A stretch of 64,000 nt of DNA from Flavobacterium aquiphilum (GCF_027111335.1 NZ_CP114288.1:1984001-2048000); one strand, 5' to 3'; positions 1-8,854 are shown, counted from the stretch's first letter. Notes: generated by a model not told the origin, from the letters alone. Numbers and translations: made by a program.

Positions 1-261
1 ATGATAGAAAAAGTTGAAAGTGTTAATTCGAAAAATTCAATTTGGGTCAAAAATGTAGGAGGGTTTGCCATTCCTTTTGATGTTATCGTTGTTTATAAAG
101 ACGGATCAAAAGAAATTTTTCACCAAAATCCATCTATTTGGCAAACTAATCAAAAAAACACTGTAATTACTTTGAAATCAGATAAAAAAATTAAGTCGAT
201 TTCTCTTGATAATGGTATATTTATGGATGCTAGTCCCTTAAATAATATGTTGAATTATTAA
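1..261 (+). CDS. C-terminal fragment of a probable M1-family metallopeptidase
   Basis: The reading frame is open from the first base of the window and ends in TAA at 259-261, so this is probably only the tail of a longer gene; the ATG at base 1 need not be the start. The 86 residues look like the closing beta-rich segment of flavobacterial M1 (gluzincin) aminopeptidases: a run ending in PFDVIVVYKDGSKE, then a HQNPSIW-like stretch, and a final DNGIFMDA motif before the stop. The zinc site and catalytic domain lie outside the window, so the assignment rests on general family resemblance only. A C-terminal piece of another secreted beta-sandwich protein is possible. Confidence 0.45.
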   Translation: MIEKVESVNSKNSIWVKNVGGFAIPFDVIVVYKDGSKEIFHQNPSIWQTNQKNTVITLKSDKKIKSISLDNGIFMDASPLNNMLNY

Positions 262-372
262 TAAAATTTGATTTTATTTAATAATTATTAATTTTGCGCA
301 ATTATTTTGGTTTTTACTTAAAAAAGTACTGTTTTCATGATAATTATCAGCTTTCTTGCTACAACGTTTTCA

Positions 373-380
373 TAAATTTG
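373..380 (+). promoter_or_regulatory. Putative -7 element upstream of the cytochrome c gene
   Basis: TAAATTTG matches the Bacteroidota TAnnTTTG -7 consensus and lies 26 bp before the ATG at 406. No clear -33 TTG box was identified. Confidence 0.4.
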
Positions 381-405
381 ATATATAATTAAACAACATC
401 AGGCC

Positions 406-807
406 ATGAAAGCAGTAATCAAAGTTTTGGTAGTATTTGCTTTACTAATTGTGTCAGGTACAAAAAGTATAGCTCAAGAAATAAGCTGGGTAGCACCAGA
501 GTATTCAAGTTCTTTAGTAAACCCATTTGTAGGAAATCAGAAGGCTACTAATGAAGGTAAAGTAATTTTCGAACAAATGTGTGTTTTGTGTCACGGTGCG
601 AAGGGTCAGGGAAATGGAGAAGCAGGTCTTACTTTACAGCCTCACCCCGCTAATTTTTTAGCTTTGAATGTAAAAAATGAAACTGATGGTGCTATTTTTT
701 GGAAGATAACGAATGGAAAGGCCCCGATGGCAACTTATTTTGAACTATTAACAGATGACCAAAGATGGAAATTGGTCAATTATATACGAGAATTAGAAAA
801 AAAATAA
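406..807 (+). CDS. Secreted monoheme cytochrome c
   Basis: A 133-residue protein with an N-terminal signal peptide (about residues 1-23, ending in SIAQ) and a single heme c attachment motif CVLCH (Cys59, Cys62, His63). Met108, in the APMATYF segment, is the likely distal axial ligand, and the C-terminal DDQRWKLVNYIREL helix is typical of small class I cytochromes c. It probably carries electrons in the periplasm between a respiratory complex or dehydrogenase and a terminal oxidase or reductase. It stands alone between the peptidase fragment and a terminator, so no partner can be named. The family is clear; the specific role is unknown. Confidence 0.88.
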   Translation: MKAVIKVLVVFALLIVSGTKSIAQEISWVAPEYSSSLVNPFVGNQKATNEGKVIFEQMCVLCHGAKGQGNGEAGLTLQPHPANFLALNVKNETDGAIFWKITNGKAPMATYFELLTDDQRWKLVNYIRELEKK

Positions 808-843
808 TTTTGAATTAGTAACCCGAATCATTTTTTTTTAACG

Positions 844-885
844 AAACCGTTACTCCAATGGTATTGAGGAGTAACGGTTTTCTTT
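844..885 (+). terminator. Rho-independent terminator after the cytochrome c gene
   Basis: A perfect 13-bp stem (844-856 with 868-880) has an 11-nt loop and is followed by a T-rich run. It lies 37 bp past the cytochrome c stop codon. Confidence 0.85.
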
Positions 886-1021
886 TGCTTAGTCAAACTT
901 AAGGCGCTCAGTTTTTACCAATTGTAACTATTGAATTCCTCATCCGTAACTCTTTCCAGCCAATCGACAGCGCTTTTTGGAGTAAAGGCGGTTTTGTTAC
1001 TCCATGTCATTTATCCCATAT

Positions 1022-1190
1022 AACGCCATGTATGGCGTTCTGAACCCCATTTTTGTGGTTGTATAACCCCAAATTTGGCGTCCTGAACCCCAAAAATGGC
1101 GTTGCTAACCCTATGAATGGGGTTGTATGACGTAAAATTTGGCGTCTCGAACCCCATACATGGGGTCCTTGACGTAAAAATTGGGGTTTT
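1022..1190. repeat. Array of eight ~21-bp imperfect palindromes
   Basis: Eight units start at 1022, 1043, 1065, 1086, 1107, 1129, 1150 and 1171, giving spacings of 21, 22, 21, 21, 22, 21 and 21 bp. Most units are imperfect inverted repeats: AACGCC or AACCCC (GACGTA in two units) is followed by a short variable centre and GGCGTT, GGGGTT or similar. The first unit has perfect 8-bp arms (AACGCCAT...ATGGCGTT). There are no spacers between repeats and no cas genes, so this is not a CRISPR array. It is non-coding in the frames examined. The 529-bp gap 808-1336 holds the terminator, this array and, at its end, a probable flavobacterial repeat (about 1270-1335). Confidence 0.75.
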
Positions 1191-1336
1191 TTAATCTCTT
1201 TTGGTTTAATTCCTCGAAGTTCTGCTTCGATTTTTATGGTATATTCACAGATAAAAAGAAAAATTTACGACCCGAGTGATAGCGAATAGGAGAAGCAATT
1301 CTGCTATCGTTGTCTAGATCTGAGCTGTCGGGATTT

Positions 1337-1984
1337 TTATTTTAAACTGAATATATCAACGTCTTTTCCTTTATAGGTTATTCTTAGTTGTCTATTCATT
1401 TTACTTGCTGGATTTTCAACCATTGATACTTCTTCTAATTCCATTTCGTGAATTTCTCTAACACACATTTTACCTGAATAAAATTTTCCTTTCATATGGT
1501 CACAATCTTCATATTCTAATTCACAAATGCTGCATTTAGTTTTTTTTATTATTCCGCCAACACTTGCGAACATGATTTTTGGAAAAAGAATCTTTTCGTA
1601 AATTTCAAGACGATTGATGTAATTATTTAATTGATTGGAATTAAAAGGATGATTTGTTGAAGCAATTGAAATGCAATTTTGAGCTAAAATCAAAGCTGTC
1701 CATGCAGAATCTGTTTCACCTAATTTCAAATTTACTATCATTTGGATTTCTTGTTTAACAGAATCAATAGAATACTTTAAGAATAAAAGAAGATTCATTT
1801 CAGTCTCAGTTAATCCTTTCTTCGACATTAAATCGCTTAATTTGTTCATATAAGAATCAATTTCTAATACTTCGCTTTTTTGTAATTCAATATCTCTTGA
1901 AAAAATAGCAATGTTTTGTGCATTATCTGCAATTGCATTAAACTCTTCAAATATATTTTTTACTTCAATGTCAGTAATTATCAT
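1337..1984 (-). CDS. Hypothetical protein with a Cys/His cluster
   Basis: A 215-residue protein of no family I recognise. The first two thirds look alpha-helical. A cluster CSICELEYEDCDH, followed by a further Cys in KMC (about residues 151-174), could bind zinc. There is no signal peptide or membrane segment, so it is probably cytoplasmic. Its ATG overlaps the stop of the upstream gene (1981-2466) by 4 bp, which indicates translational coupling and a two-gene unit. It lies in a small accessory region of unrecognised genes flanked by repeats. Function cannot be assigned. Confidence 0.6.
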   Translation of the reverse strand: MIITDIEVKNIFEEFNAIADNAQNIAIFSRDIELQKSEVLEIDSYMNKLSDLMSKKGLTETEMNLLLFLKYSIDSVKQEIQMIVNLKLGETDSAWTALILAQNCISIASTNHPFNSNQLNNYINRLEIYEKILFPKIMFASVGGIIKKTKCSICELEYEDCDHMKGKFYSGKMCVREIHEMELEEVSMVENPASKMNRQLRITYKGKDVDIFSLK

Positions 1985-2466
1985 TTTTCTATATTATTAA
2001 TTACACTCTCCAGTTCCTTTATTCCTTGAATGTTTCCTTCGTATTTTATTCTTTTATATTCTTTCTTTTTTTTATTCTCAATTATGATTTCAAATTTTAT
2101 ATTTTTTGATTCTGTATTTCCTTTAAAATGATCATAGAGATAACTTGAAATTAGGTTTAGAGAAACACCAATTAAAGCTGAATTTTGTGTGAATAAAGAA
2201 TAAGTTATAAATAAAATTGGTCCAAACCAATCCGCGCTTTTTCTTGCCCTCAATAACGGTTTGTCTTTTGTTAAATATTCGACAGTTATATTTTCTGCTT
2301 TTAACAACTTACGGATATCGGTTGTCGATTCAGAATATATGTATTTTGCGCTTTCAGTTTCATCATTAATATTTTCTGGAATAAAATAAAATGAATTGTT
2401 GGAATTGAAATTTAAAAGATTTAATTTGTTTTCGGGCTCTAAATATTTTTCTATTTTGTAGTTCAT
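1981..2466 (-). CDS. Hypothetical protein coupled to the Cys/His-cluster protein
   Basis: A 161-residue protein of unknown family. It contains one hydrophobic stretch (FGPILFITYSLFTQNSALIG, about residues 81-100) that may be a membrane segment, followed by a lysine-rich region and a charged C-terminal helix. The stop codon overlaps the start of the downstream gene by 4 bp, so the two are probably co-expressed and may work together. No domain or catalytic motif is recognised. Small two-gene units like this in accessory regions can be defence or toxin/immunity cargo, but nothing in the sequence establishes that. Confidence 0.55.
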   Translation of the reverse strand: MNYKIEKYLEPENKLNLLNFNSNNSFYFIPENINDETESAKYIYSESTTDIRKLLKAENITVEYLTKDKPLLRARKSADWFGPILFITYSLFTQNSALIGVSLNLISSYLYDHFKGNTESKNIKFEIIIENKKKKEYKRIKYEGNIQGIKELESVINNIEK

Positions 2467-2522
2467 TGAATTGTCTTATTGTTGTTTCTCGTAGTATCAA
2501 GTAATGGCTAACGTCTCCGCTC

Positions 2523-2550
2523 CGCAAAGTCTCCCGACTTTGCGCTTTTT
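2523..2550 (+). terminator. Terminator-like hairpin, with a second related hairpin downstream
   Basis: CGCAAAGTC and GACTTTGCG form a perfect 9-bp stem around a TCCC loop, followed by CTTTTTT. A second copy of the core (AAAAGTC-TCCC-GACTTTT) is at 2581-2598. The 308-bp gap 2467-2774 holds these hairpins and the palindrome at 2715-2751; no gene was seen. Confidence 0.5.
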
Positions 2551-2714
2551 TAAAATGTTCTTAAAAGCACTAAATCAGTCAAAAGTCTCCCGACTTTTTG
2601 GTTAATTTTCTTTAGAATTATATGCTTTCGAATTGTAAATTAAGATTCAAAACATCAATTCAATTGTCGTAAAAGCAAGGAGATTTTGCTAAGCTGCAGT
2701 GCTTATTGGAATGG

Positions 2715-2751
2715 GTGCGAAGTCGGCCCCGAAAGCTTTCGGGGGTCGCAC
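2715..2751. repeat. Nested palindrome downstream of a small hypothetical gene
   Basis: A perfect 18-bp palindrome, CCCCGAAAGCTTTCGGGG (2727-2744), sits inside outer arms GTGCGA (2715-2720) and TCGCAC (2746-2751). It lies 24 bp beyond the stop of the minus-strand gene at 2775. It lacks a T-run on that strand, so it is not a standard terminator. Confidence 0.65.
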
Positions 2752-2774
2752 AGCCCGTACGACAAATTTATATT

Positions 2775-3113
2775 TCATTTTTCAATATCCTTAAGTATGT
2801 TTTTTGCTATTTCCCTAACTTTAATCCAATCTTTATTATTACGAATTTCATCGATCGAGAATTTAGTATCTATTAGTATTCTTATTTGTTTCCTTAATTC
2901 GATGCTCTCTTTCGCTACATTTTGCGGAATTAAATCATTTTCAACTAATCTATTGACAGTAAAGTGATTTAAAAATGTATGAGAATCTGAATCTAGTTCT
3001 TCCAATATGATTTTTTGAAGCTCCTCATCAGAATTCAAGAGATTTTTTTCGTCTAAATAAGATAATGTATCGATATAAAATTCGAATGATTCGTTCGGTG
3101 TTATTTCTCTCAT
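2775..3113 (-). CDS. Small hypothetical acidic helical protein
   Basis: A 112-residue protein without signal peptide or membrane segment. It is rich in Glu, Asp, Leu and Ile and ends in a charged helix (KVREIAKNILKDIEK). It resembles in general character the small acidic proteins found as immunity or accessory proteins in variable regions, but no family is recognised. A plus-strand open frame (2686-2967) overlaps it; I prefer the minus-strand frame because its composition is protein-like and it begins at a clean ATG. A possible 34-codon ORF ends just upstream of its start. Confidence 0.5.
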   Translation of the reverse strand: MREITPNESFEFYIDTLSYLDEKNLLNSDEELQKIILEELDSDSHTFLNHFTVNRLVENDLIPQNVAKESIELRKQIRILIDTKFSIDEIRNNKDWIKVREIAKNILKDIEK

Positions 3114-3115
3114 AG

Positions 3116-3220
3116 TTATTTTAACGTAATATTTGGGATTAAATAAAGCCCTATTGTCGGATTTGCCAAATCATTCAGATACAAAACCATCTTCTCATTA
3201 AGCCAATTGCCCAAATCCAT
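3116..3220 (-). CDS. Possible 34-residue small protein
   Basis: A short frame starts at ATG 3220 (beginning MDLGNWLNEK) and ends in TAA at 3116-3118, leaving only 2 bp before the next gene's ATG at 3113. The spacing suggests coupling, but the length is too small for confidence. It could equally be a remnant of a longer gene. Confidence 0.25.
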   Translation of the reverse strand: MDLGNWLNEKMVLYLNDLANPTIGLYLIPNITLK

Positions 3221-3241
3221 TGTAGCTGTTAGTGGCTGGCT

Positions 3242-3817
3242 TCAATCTATCATATATTCACTATCACGAACCTCAATTTCAAATACTCTTTTTTGAGGTG
3301 TGTATCCACTTAATTTCAGCGTTTTTAAAGTGATTTTTTCATTAACTTGTCTCCATATTTCAGATTTTTCCTCTTTGGAATAGCTTTTATTTTCTAAATA
3401 TCGTTCAAAGTATCTCTTTTTATAAATTGGTAAATAATCATTGTAGTTGAGAAAATAAAAGAATGTTATGTAAATAATTTTTTTTTCAGAATTTTTAATT
3501 TTAAACTCCTTGTATTTTTTAAAATCGCCATTAATAGTTGATACTTCAATTTTATAAAATCCATCTTTTAGTTCAATGAAAGAAGATGCTGTTTTTGAGA
3601 TATCAGCAGATTTTATAAAAATTGAATCATTAAGCTTTATTTTGCACGAGATATTTTCTGCACTATTGGAAACCATTGAAAATCTAAACTTAACATTTTT
3701 AGTTTTCTTTTTTTCAAAACATTGAAATATTACAAAAGAAGAAAATATTACCGAAAAAAGTAATATTAAAGTATGTAAAATGTATGACTTGAACGTTTTA
3801 GACTTTGTTTTTTTCAT
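3242..3817 (-). CDS. Hypothetical membrane-anchored protein
   Basis: The preferred start is the ATG at 3817, giving 191 residues beginning MKKTKSKTFKS. A longer frame opens at 3886, but its extra residues are unlike a protein N-terminus. One hydrophobic segment (SYILHTLILLFSVIFSSFVI, about residues 11-30) with lysines before it predicts a single N-terminal membrane anchor. The remainder is a probable beta-rich extracytoplasmic domain rich in Lys and Ser. I recognise no family. It is the last gene of the accessory stretch before the efflux operon. Confidence 0.5.
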   Translation of the reverse strand: MKKTKSKTFKSYILHTLILLFSVIFSSFVIFQCFEKKKTKNVKFRFSMVSNSAENISCKIKLNDSIFIKSADISKTASSFIELKDGFYKIEVSTINGDFKKYKEFKIKNSEKKIIYITFFYFLNYNDYLPIYKKRYFERYLENKSYSKEEKSEIWRQVNEKITLKTLKLSGYTPQKRVFEIEVRDSEYMID

Positions 3818-4005
3818 TATTTTTCGCGGTGAATGTCTGCTTGCCACTAAGTTGTTTATACTAGCCACAAAATGGCTCCAATACACCTAATTTGAGTTGG
3901 CTTTGTGCCATAAATCTTTTGCTAATATAGAAAAAACTTTTACAAATTGTCAGAAGAATTTTATTTGCGTGATAGAGTAAAATCATCTTTTGAAATGCAA
4001 AATCA

Positions 4006-4115
4006 CTAGCCCTGATGGAAGCGGCATCCTGTGGTCCTGGGGTTCAGGACCACAGATACAGCGTACAGCAGGAATCAGCTCAAAAAAAAAAATGCCGTAA
4101 AACCTAAGTCTCACA
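4006..4115 (+). repeat. Flavobacterial intergenic repeat, family B, copy 1
   Basis: It shares the 22-bp string tagccctgatggaagcggca+tc (4007-4028) with the reverse complement of 60521-60542, and a GATACAGCG-x-ACAGCAGGAA segment with the copy at 60.4 kb. An internal hairpin, CTGTGGTCCTG / CAGGACCACAG (4029-4055), is perfect over 11 bp. The 332-bp gap 3818-4149 holds this element and otherwise nothing I recognise. Confidence 0.75.
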
Positions 4116-4149
4116 GCACTTTCCAAACAAATTAGCAATTATCGTTTTA

Positions 4150-5229
4150 TTACTTTATCTCATCACCATCTTTAATTTCTTCATTTGCTTTGCTTAGTAA
4201 AACATCATTTTCTTGCAATGAATCGCTAAAAACTTCAATCTTGTCATCAACTTCAAGTCCAAGGCTTACTTTGACGCGTTGTGCTTTTTTGTTGATTACT
4301 TTTATCAAAAAGATTCCTTCGGCAGTATTTATCACCGCTGATTTTGGTACAACAAAAGTTTCTTTTTTGCTGTTAAGTGGTAGAATCACTTCGGCAACCA
4401 TTCCCGGAAGTAATTTGTCATTGGTATTTACTACATCTAGTTCGACACGCTCGGAACGCAGTTTGAGGTCTAAGGCTCCGGCCATTCTGCTGATTTTAGC
4501 TTTAAATGTTTCGCCACGCAAAGACACTACATTAAAGTCGATTACATCACCCACTTTCAGGTAACCGGTGTAAGCTTCAGGCACCGAAATGGACAAACGA
4601 AGTTTCTTTTGATCCTGCACAGTCAGTAGCGGAATTTGGGCTCCTTGTCCCACATAAGCACCAATATTAACATTTCGTGCCGTAACTTTTCCGTCAAAGG
4701 GAGCGCGAATTTGCAAATAGCCCTGCACCGATTTGATTTCCCTGTGCCCCGCACGCGCAGCCGACAGTTGAGCAAAATCCGAATTCTTTTTGGCGAAAGC
4801 CAAATCCAAATCATTTTTAGAAATTGTCCCTTCCACTTTGCTCGTTTCAAGTAATCGTTGATACGTGCTGTTGCTTGCCGTATAAACCGCTTCCTGCGAA
4901 TGTAGGCGCGACTCGGCGGCGGCTAGTTGTGAGCTTATTTCCGGTGCTTCGAGTTCAATCAGTAATTGCCCTTTTTTTACATTGGAACCAATATCAACTT
5001 TGAGTGTTTTGACATAGCTGTTCACTTTGGCAAATAAATCCACTTGGCTGAAACCAGATAATTCGGCAGGTAAACGCAAGTCGGTATTCAGTTTTGCTTT
5101 TGCTAAAGCGAAAGTTTCTATTTTAGGTTCCAATTCGGCAACAACTTCTTCTTTTTTATTGGAATTGCAACTGCTAAGAATCAATAGTGCTGCAAATAAT
5201 ATTGTTGATTGTACTATTTTAGTTTTCAT
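4150..5229 (-). CDS. RND efflux periplasmic adaptor (membrane fusion protein)
   Basis: A 359-residue lipoprotein (lipobox LSSC, Cys21) of the HlyD/AcrA family, which bridges an inner-membrane RND pump to a TolC channel. The order is a lipoyl-like half (VKTLKVDIGSNVKKGQLLIELEAPE, about residues 70-97), an alpha-hairpin (about 98-165), the second lipoyl half (LQIRAPFDGKVTARNVNIGAYVGQG, about 172-196), and beta-barrel and membrane-proximal domains to the C-terminus. It is the last gene of the minus-strand operon TolC-RND-MFP. The gap to the pump gene is 143 bp and contains no recognised gene. The substrate cannot be read from the sequence. Confidence 0.92.
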   Translation of the reverse strand: MKTKIVQSTILFAALLILSSCNSNKKEEVVAELEPKIETFALAKAKLNTDLRLPAELSGFSQVDLFAKVNSYVKTLKVDIGSNVKKGQLLIELEAPEISSQLAAAESRLHSQEAVYTASNSTYQRLLETSKVEGTISKNDLDLAFAKKNSDFAQLSAARAGHREIKSVQGYLQIRAPFDGKVTARNVNIGAYVGQGAQIPLLTVQDQKKLRLSISVPEAYTGYLKVGDVIDFNVVSLRGETFKAKISRMAGALDLKLRSERVELDVVNTNDKLLPGMVAEVILPLNSKKETFVVPKSAVINTAEGIFLIKVINKKAQRVKVSLGLEVDDKIEVFSDSLQENDVLLSKANEEIKDGDEIK

Positions 5230-5372
5230 ATATGTAAAATTTATTTTTTAGCGGTCATATATGTTATCGCCTTTTTATTTGTCGGTGTTTGCTTACGCAA
5301 ACTTATTGTTAATGGCGATTTCATAAATCTAAAAGTTATTATTTATAGTATCGCTTATTTGTTTGCAACAAA

Positions 5373-8300
5373 TTACTTCTTGGCGATTTTCTTTTTATGT
5401 TTTAATGATGATATATAATGGATGCTTTCTTTGTCTTCGGGGTCCAAAGAGATAGATTGCGTCGATGTTTTTTCTTGTGCCCAAGCAAAAATTAAAGGCA
5501 GAATCAGCAATACGGCAAAAGTCGAAAATAATAATCCTCCAATGACGGCTCTTCCCAATGGAGAAACCTGATCGCCTCCTTCGCCATGACCAATCGCCAT
5601 AGGCAACATTCCCGCAATCATAGCCACACTTGTCATGATAATAGGTCTGAGTCGTAAACCTGCCGCTTCACGCGCCGCTTCAAGGGCATTTCCGCTTCGT
5701 TTTCGCAATTGCTCGGCATTGGTAACCAATAAAACGGCATTGGCTATCGAAACCCCAACCGACATGATGATTCCCATATAAGATTGCAAATTCAGTGTCG
5801 AACCAGTGATTGTCAGCATTAATAAAGCTCCTAAAACTACCGCGGGAACGGTTGTTAAAATAACAGCAGAAACCTTGAACGATTGAAAATTGGCGGCAAG
5901 CATCAAGAAAATTACAAAAACGGCAACTAATAATCCGAGTTGTAAGCTGCTCAATGTTTCATTCAATACTTTGGTCATACCTATGGGTTCAATGAACAAA
6001 CCACGTGGCAATTCTCCCAATGAATTGATTGTTGCCGCCACATTTTTTGTTGCAGTACCCAAATCCGTTTGATAGGTATTTGCTGTTACAGTGATGAAAG
6101 GCATAGCACCTAAATTGTCATTTTCACCATTTACATAGGTGGGCGTAATTTTGGCAACGTCACTCAAAACCGGACGAAGCGAATTTTTCAATACGGGAAT
6201 TTCCCCAATATCGGTTTGACTTTTCATTTTGTTCAAAGGAACTTGCACCTGCACGTTGTACGAGAGTCCTGCTTTTTCATCAATCCAAGTATTTTTTTCA
6301 GTATATCTTGAAGATGATGTCGAGGCGACCAACGAACGTGAAATGTCATTCATGTCAACACCCAATTCGGCGGCTCGGGTTCTGTCAATTTCAATATTCA
6401 TTGCAGGATAATGAATCGGCTGACCAATTTGCACATCCCTGAAATAGGATATTTTCTTCAGTTTATCGACAATTTGGTTGGCGTAAAGCTCATTCCTTTT
6501 TTTGTCTTTTCCTGCAATTCGAATTTCGATTGGAGTAGGAGAGCCTTGGCTCAATACTTTATCGGTAAGCTCAATCGGTTCAAACGAAATTTTTACATCA
6601 GGCAAAATCTTTTTGATTCGTTTTCTAAATTCGTCTTTGAAATCGTCCATGTCGGTTTCGTAATCCTTTAAACTCACTTGGAAAACCGCCTCATGCGGCC
6701 CCGCCATGAATAAGTAGATTGGGTTAATCGAGAACAACGATGGGTGTTGTCCCACATAGGCCGATGAAATCCCGATGTGTTCCGGACCAACCATTTTCTT
6801 TAATTCTTTTAAAACCAAAACCACCTTTTCTTCGGTACGTTCCAATCGTGTTCCGTCAGGGGCTCGCATTCTAAGTTGGAACTGACTCGAATTCACTTTT
6901 GGAAATACATCTTTTCCTATTGTTGTAAGGAACAAAACTGCCAAAAGTGTAATTCCGATGAGGTAAATCAAACTGCTCGCTTTTTTGTGTGGAAAAAGAC
7001 GGTTCAGCGTTTTCATAAATCGGATTCTGAATCTTTCGAAAGCACTTATTTTATGATCATTGTTAAAATCTTCTCTTTCGACCATCACCCTTTTTTGGCT
7101 GATGATATCTTTTTCAGATTCTGGTGTTAATCCGCAAGCGTTAAACTCGGCTTCATCATCGGTAATGTTTGGTTCATGTTCAATTTTTGCATGGTCTTTC
7201 ATCAGCCAATTCGCCATTACAGGCACAAATGTCTGCGACAATAAAAACGAAAATATCATCGAAAAACCAATAGCCAACGCCAAAGGCAAAAACAAGGCTC
7301 CCGGGATTCCCACCATTGTGAAGGCAGGAGCAAAAACCGCCAAGATACAAAGCAAAATAAGCAGTTTTGGCAACGCTATTTCTTTACACGCATCCCAAAT
7401 AGCGAGTGCCTTCGGCTTGCCCATATCGAGATGTTGGTGAATGTTTTCAATGGTTACCGTACTTTCGTCCACCAAAATTCCGATCGCCAAAGCTAGTCCG
7501 CTTAACGACATCAAATTGATGGTTTGCCCAAATAATTTAAGGAATAAAACTCCCGAAATGATAGAAATCGGGATGGTCATAATCACAATGAGGGCAGCTC
7601 TTCGGTCGCCAAGAAACAATAAAACCATTAATCCTGTCAGTACCGCACCAATTATTCCTTCGGTAATTAAACTTTTAACCGAATTGATTACGTAAACCGA
7701 TTGGTCAAACTCATAGGATAATTTTACGTCTTCAGGCAGTGTACTTTGGATTTTTGGCAATTCGGCTTTTAGTTTCTTAACCACGTCCCAGGTTGAAGCA
7801 TCTCCCGCTTTGGCAATGCTGATATAAACCGAACGTTTTCCGTTTACCAAAGCATAACCTGCGGTAATATCGGCACCATCTTTTACCGTTGCGACATCTC
7901 CCAAAGTCAGGTTTTGAACTCCACCTTTAAACAACGGAATTTTTTCAAAATCTTTAACTTCTCTAATCGTATTATTCGTTGGCGTGATATAGTTTTTATC
8001 GCCAATTCTAACATTTCCCGAAGGGGCAGTAAGGTTGTTTAATCGAATCGCCTCTACAATTTGGTCGGGTGTCATGTTATGCGAGCGCAGCAAATCAGGG
8101 TCAACGTTAACCTCAATTGTTCTTGGGCTTCCGCCAAAGGGTGCCGGCGACAACAATCCCGGAATCGAAGTAAACGAAGCGCGGACATAGACGTTTGCCA
8201 TATCCTGCAATTCGTTGTTGGAGCGTATTTTACTGCTCAATACCAATTGCCCGATTGGCAATGAAGAAGCATCAAATCGGATGATAAATGGTGGTTGGGT

Positions 8301-8666
8301 TCCCGGAGGAAATCCCGCTTGAATCCTATTCGAAAGCGCACCCAATTCGGCAGCGGCCTGCGCCATATTGGTGTTCTCGTAATAGGTTATTTTCATAATC
8401 ATCAAACCTTGAATATTCTTGGTTTCGACTGATTTTATACCATTGGCAAAAGGTAGAATATTAACGTAGTTTTTGGCAAAATAGGCTTCCATTTGGTCAG
8501 GAGTATATCCACCAAACGGATGAGCAATGTAAATTACCGGAAGGTTCATTTTGGGCAGGATGTCAACTTTAACTTCCTTTATGGCTCCAATACCAAAAAA
8601 GAACAAGCCTGCCACCAATACCAGTATCGAGATGGGTTTGCGGAGTGCAAAGCGTATTAAATTCAT
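5373..8666 (-). CDS. RND efflux transporter permease
   Basis: A 1097-residue inner-membrane pump of the AcrB/MexB superfamily, driving proton-coupled export through the TolC channel. It shows the expected order: TM1, first periplasmic loop, a TM2-6 block with ALAIGILVDESTVTIENI in TM4 (the Asp near residue 400 is the conserved proton-relay position), a cytoplasmic linker, TM7, second periplasmic loop and TM8-12. The TM4 signature is VDES rather than the classical VDDA. The linker before TM7 (about residues 500-570) is long and acidic then basic, which explains the length of nearly 1100 residues. It lies between the TolC and adaptor genes. Drug, metal or lipid substrates cannot be distinguished. 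Confidence 0.93.
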   Translation of the reverse strand: MNLIRFALRKPISILVLVAGLFFFGIGAIKEVKVDILPKMNLPVIYIAHPFGGYTPDQMEAYFAKNYVNILPFANGIKSVETKNIQGLMIMKITYYENTNMAQAAAELGALSNRIQAGFPPGTQPPFIIRFDASSLPIGQLVLSSKIRSNNELQDMANVYVRASFTSIPGLLSPAPFGGSPRTIEVNVDPDLLRSHNMTPDQIVEAIRLNNLTAPSGNVRIGDKNYITPTNNTIREVKDFEKIPLFKGGVQNLTLGDVATVKDGADITAGYALVNGKRSVYISIAKAGDASTWDVVKKLKAELPKIQSTLPEDVKLSYEFDQSVYVINSVKSLITEGIIGAVLTGLMVLLFLGDRRAALIVIMTIPISIISGVLFLKLFGQTINLMSLSGLALAIGILVDESTVTIENIHQHLDMGKPKALAIWDACKEIALPKLLILLCILAVFAPAFTMVGIPGALFLPLALAIGFSMIFSFLLSQTFVPVMANWLMKDHAKIEHEPNITDDEAEFNACGLTPESEKDIISQKRVMVEREDFNNDHKISAFERFRIRFMKTLNRLFPHKKASSLIYLIGITLLAVLFLTTIGKDVFPKVNSSQFQLRMRAPDGTRLERTEEKVVLVLKELKKMVGPEHIGISSAYVGQHPSLFSINPIYLFMAGPHEAVFQVSLKDYETDMDDFKDEFRKRIKKILPDVKISFEPIELTDKVLSQGSPTPIEIRIAGKDKKRNELYANQIVDKLKKISYFRDVQIGQPIHYPAMNIEIDRTRAAELGVDMNDISRSLVASTSSSRYTEKNTWIDEKAGLSYNVQVQVPLNKMKSQTDIGEIPVLKNSLRPVLSDVAKITPTYVNGENDNLGAMPFITVTANTYQTDLGTATKNVAATINSLGELPRGLFIEPIGMTKVLNETLSSLQLGLLVAVFVIFLMLAANFQSFKVSAVILTTVPAVVLGALLMLTITGSTLNLQSYMGIIMSVGVSIANAVLLVTNAEQLRKRSGNALEAAREAAGLRLRPIIMTSVAMIAGMLPMAIGHGEGGDQVSPLGRAVIGGLLFSTFAVLLILPLIFAWAQEKTSTQSISLDPEDKESIHYISSLKHKKKIAKK

Positions 8667-8720
8667 TATGATTTTTTATTAAAATTCAAATTGTTAAGTA
8701 TTTAAGAAATTAAAAAAACT

Positions 8721-8849
8721 AAACACATAGAAACATAGAAAAAAAAGATTGTGATAGACCAATACTTGGTTTTCACATAGACTATGTATTTTAAAATTAA
8801 GTGAAACGACTAATTAAAAAATTGAGATTAGCTATGTTCTATGTGTTTA
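8721..8849. repeat. Inverted intergenic repeat, family A, copy 1
   Basis: The outer arms aaacacatagaaacatag (8721-8738) and ctatgttctatgtgttt (8832-8848) are inverted relative to each other. The same pair of arms recurs at 39551-39697. The element fills most of the 188-bp gap between the TolC-like gene and the pump gene. Confidence 0.7.
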
Positions 8850-8854
8850 AAATG

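Noticed and set aside
1022..1190. CRISPR array
   Set aside because: The units are directly abutting 21-22 bp imperfect palindromes with varying sequence, without unique spacers, and no cas genes are in the window.
2686..2967. A 93-residue plus-strand membrane protein
   Set aside because: It is antisense to a more protein-like gene at 2775-3113 and begins inside a palindromic intergenic element.
4190..8264. Plus-strand open frames across the efflux genes
   Set aside because: They are antisense shadows of the adaptor and pump genes, without signal, domain or start context.
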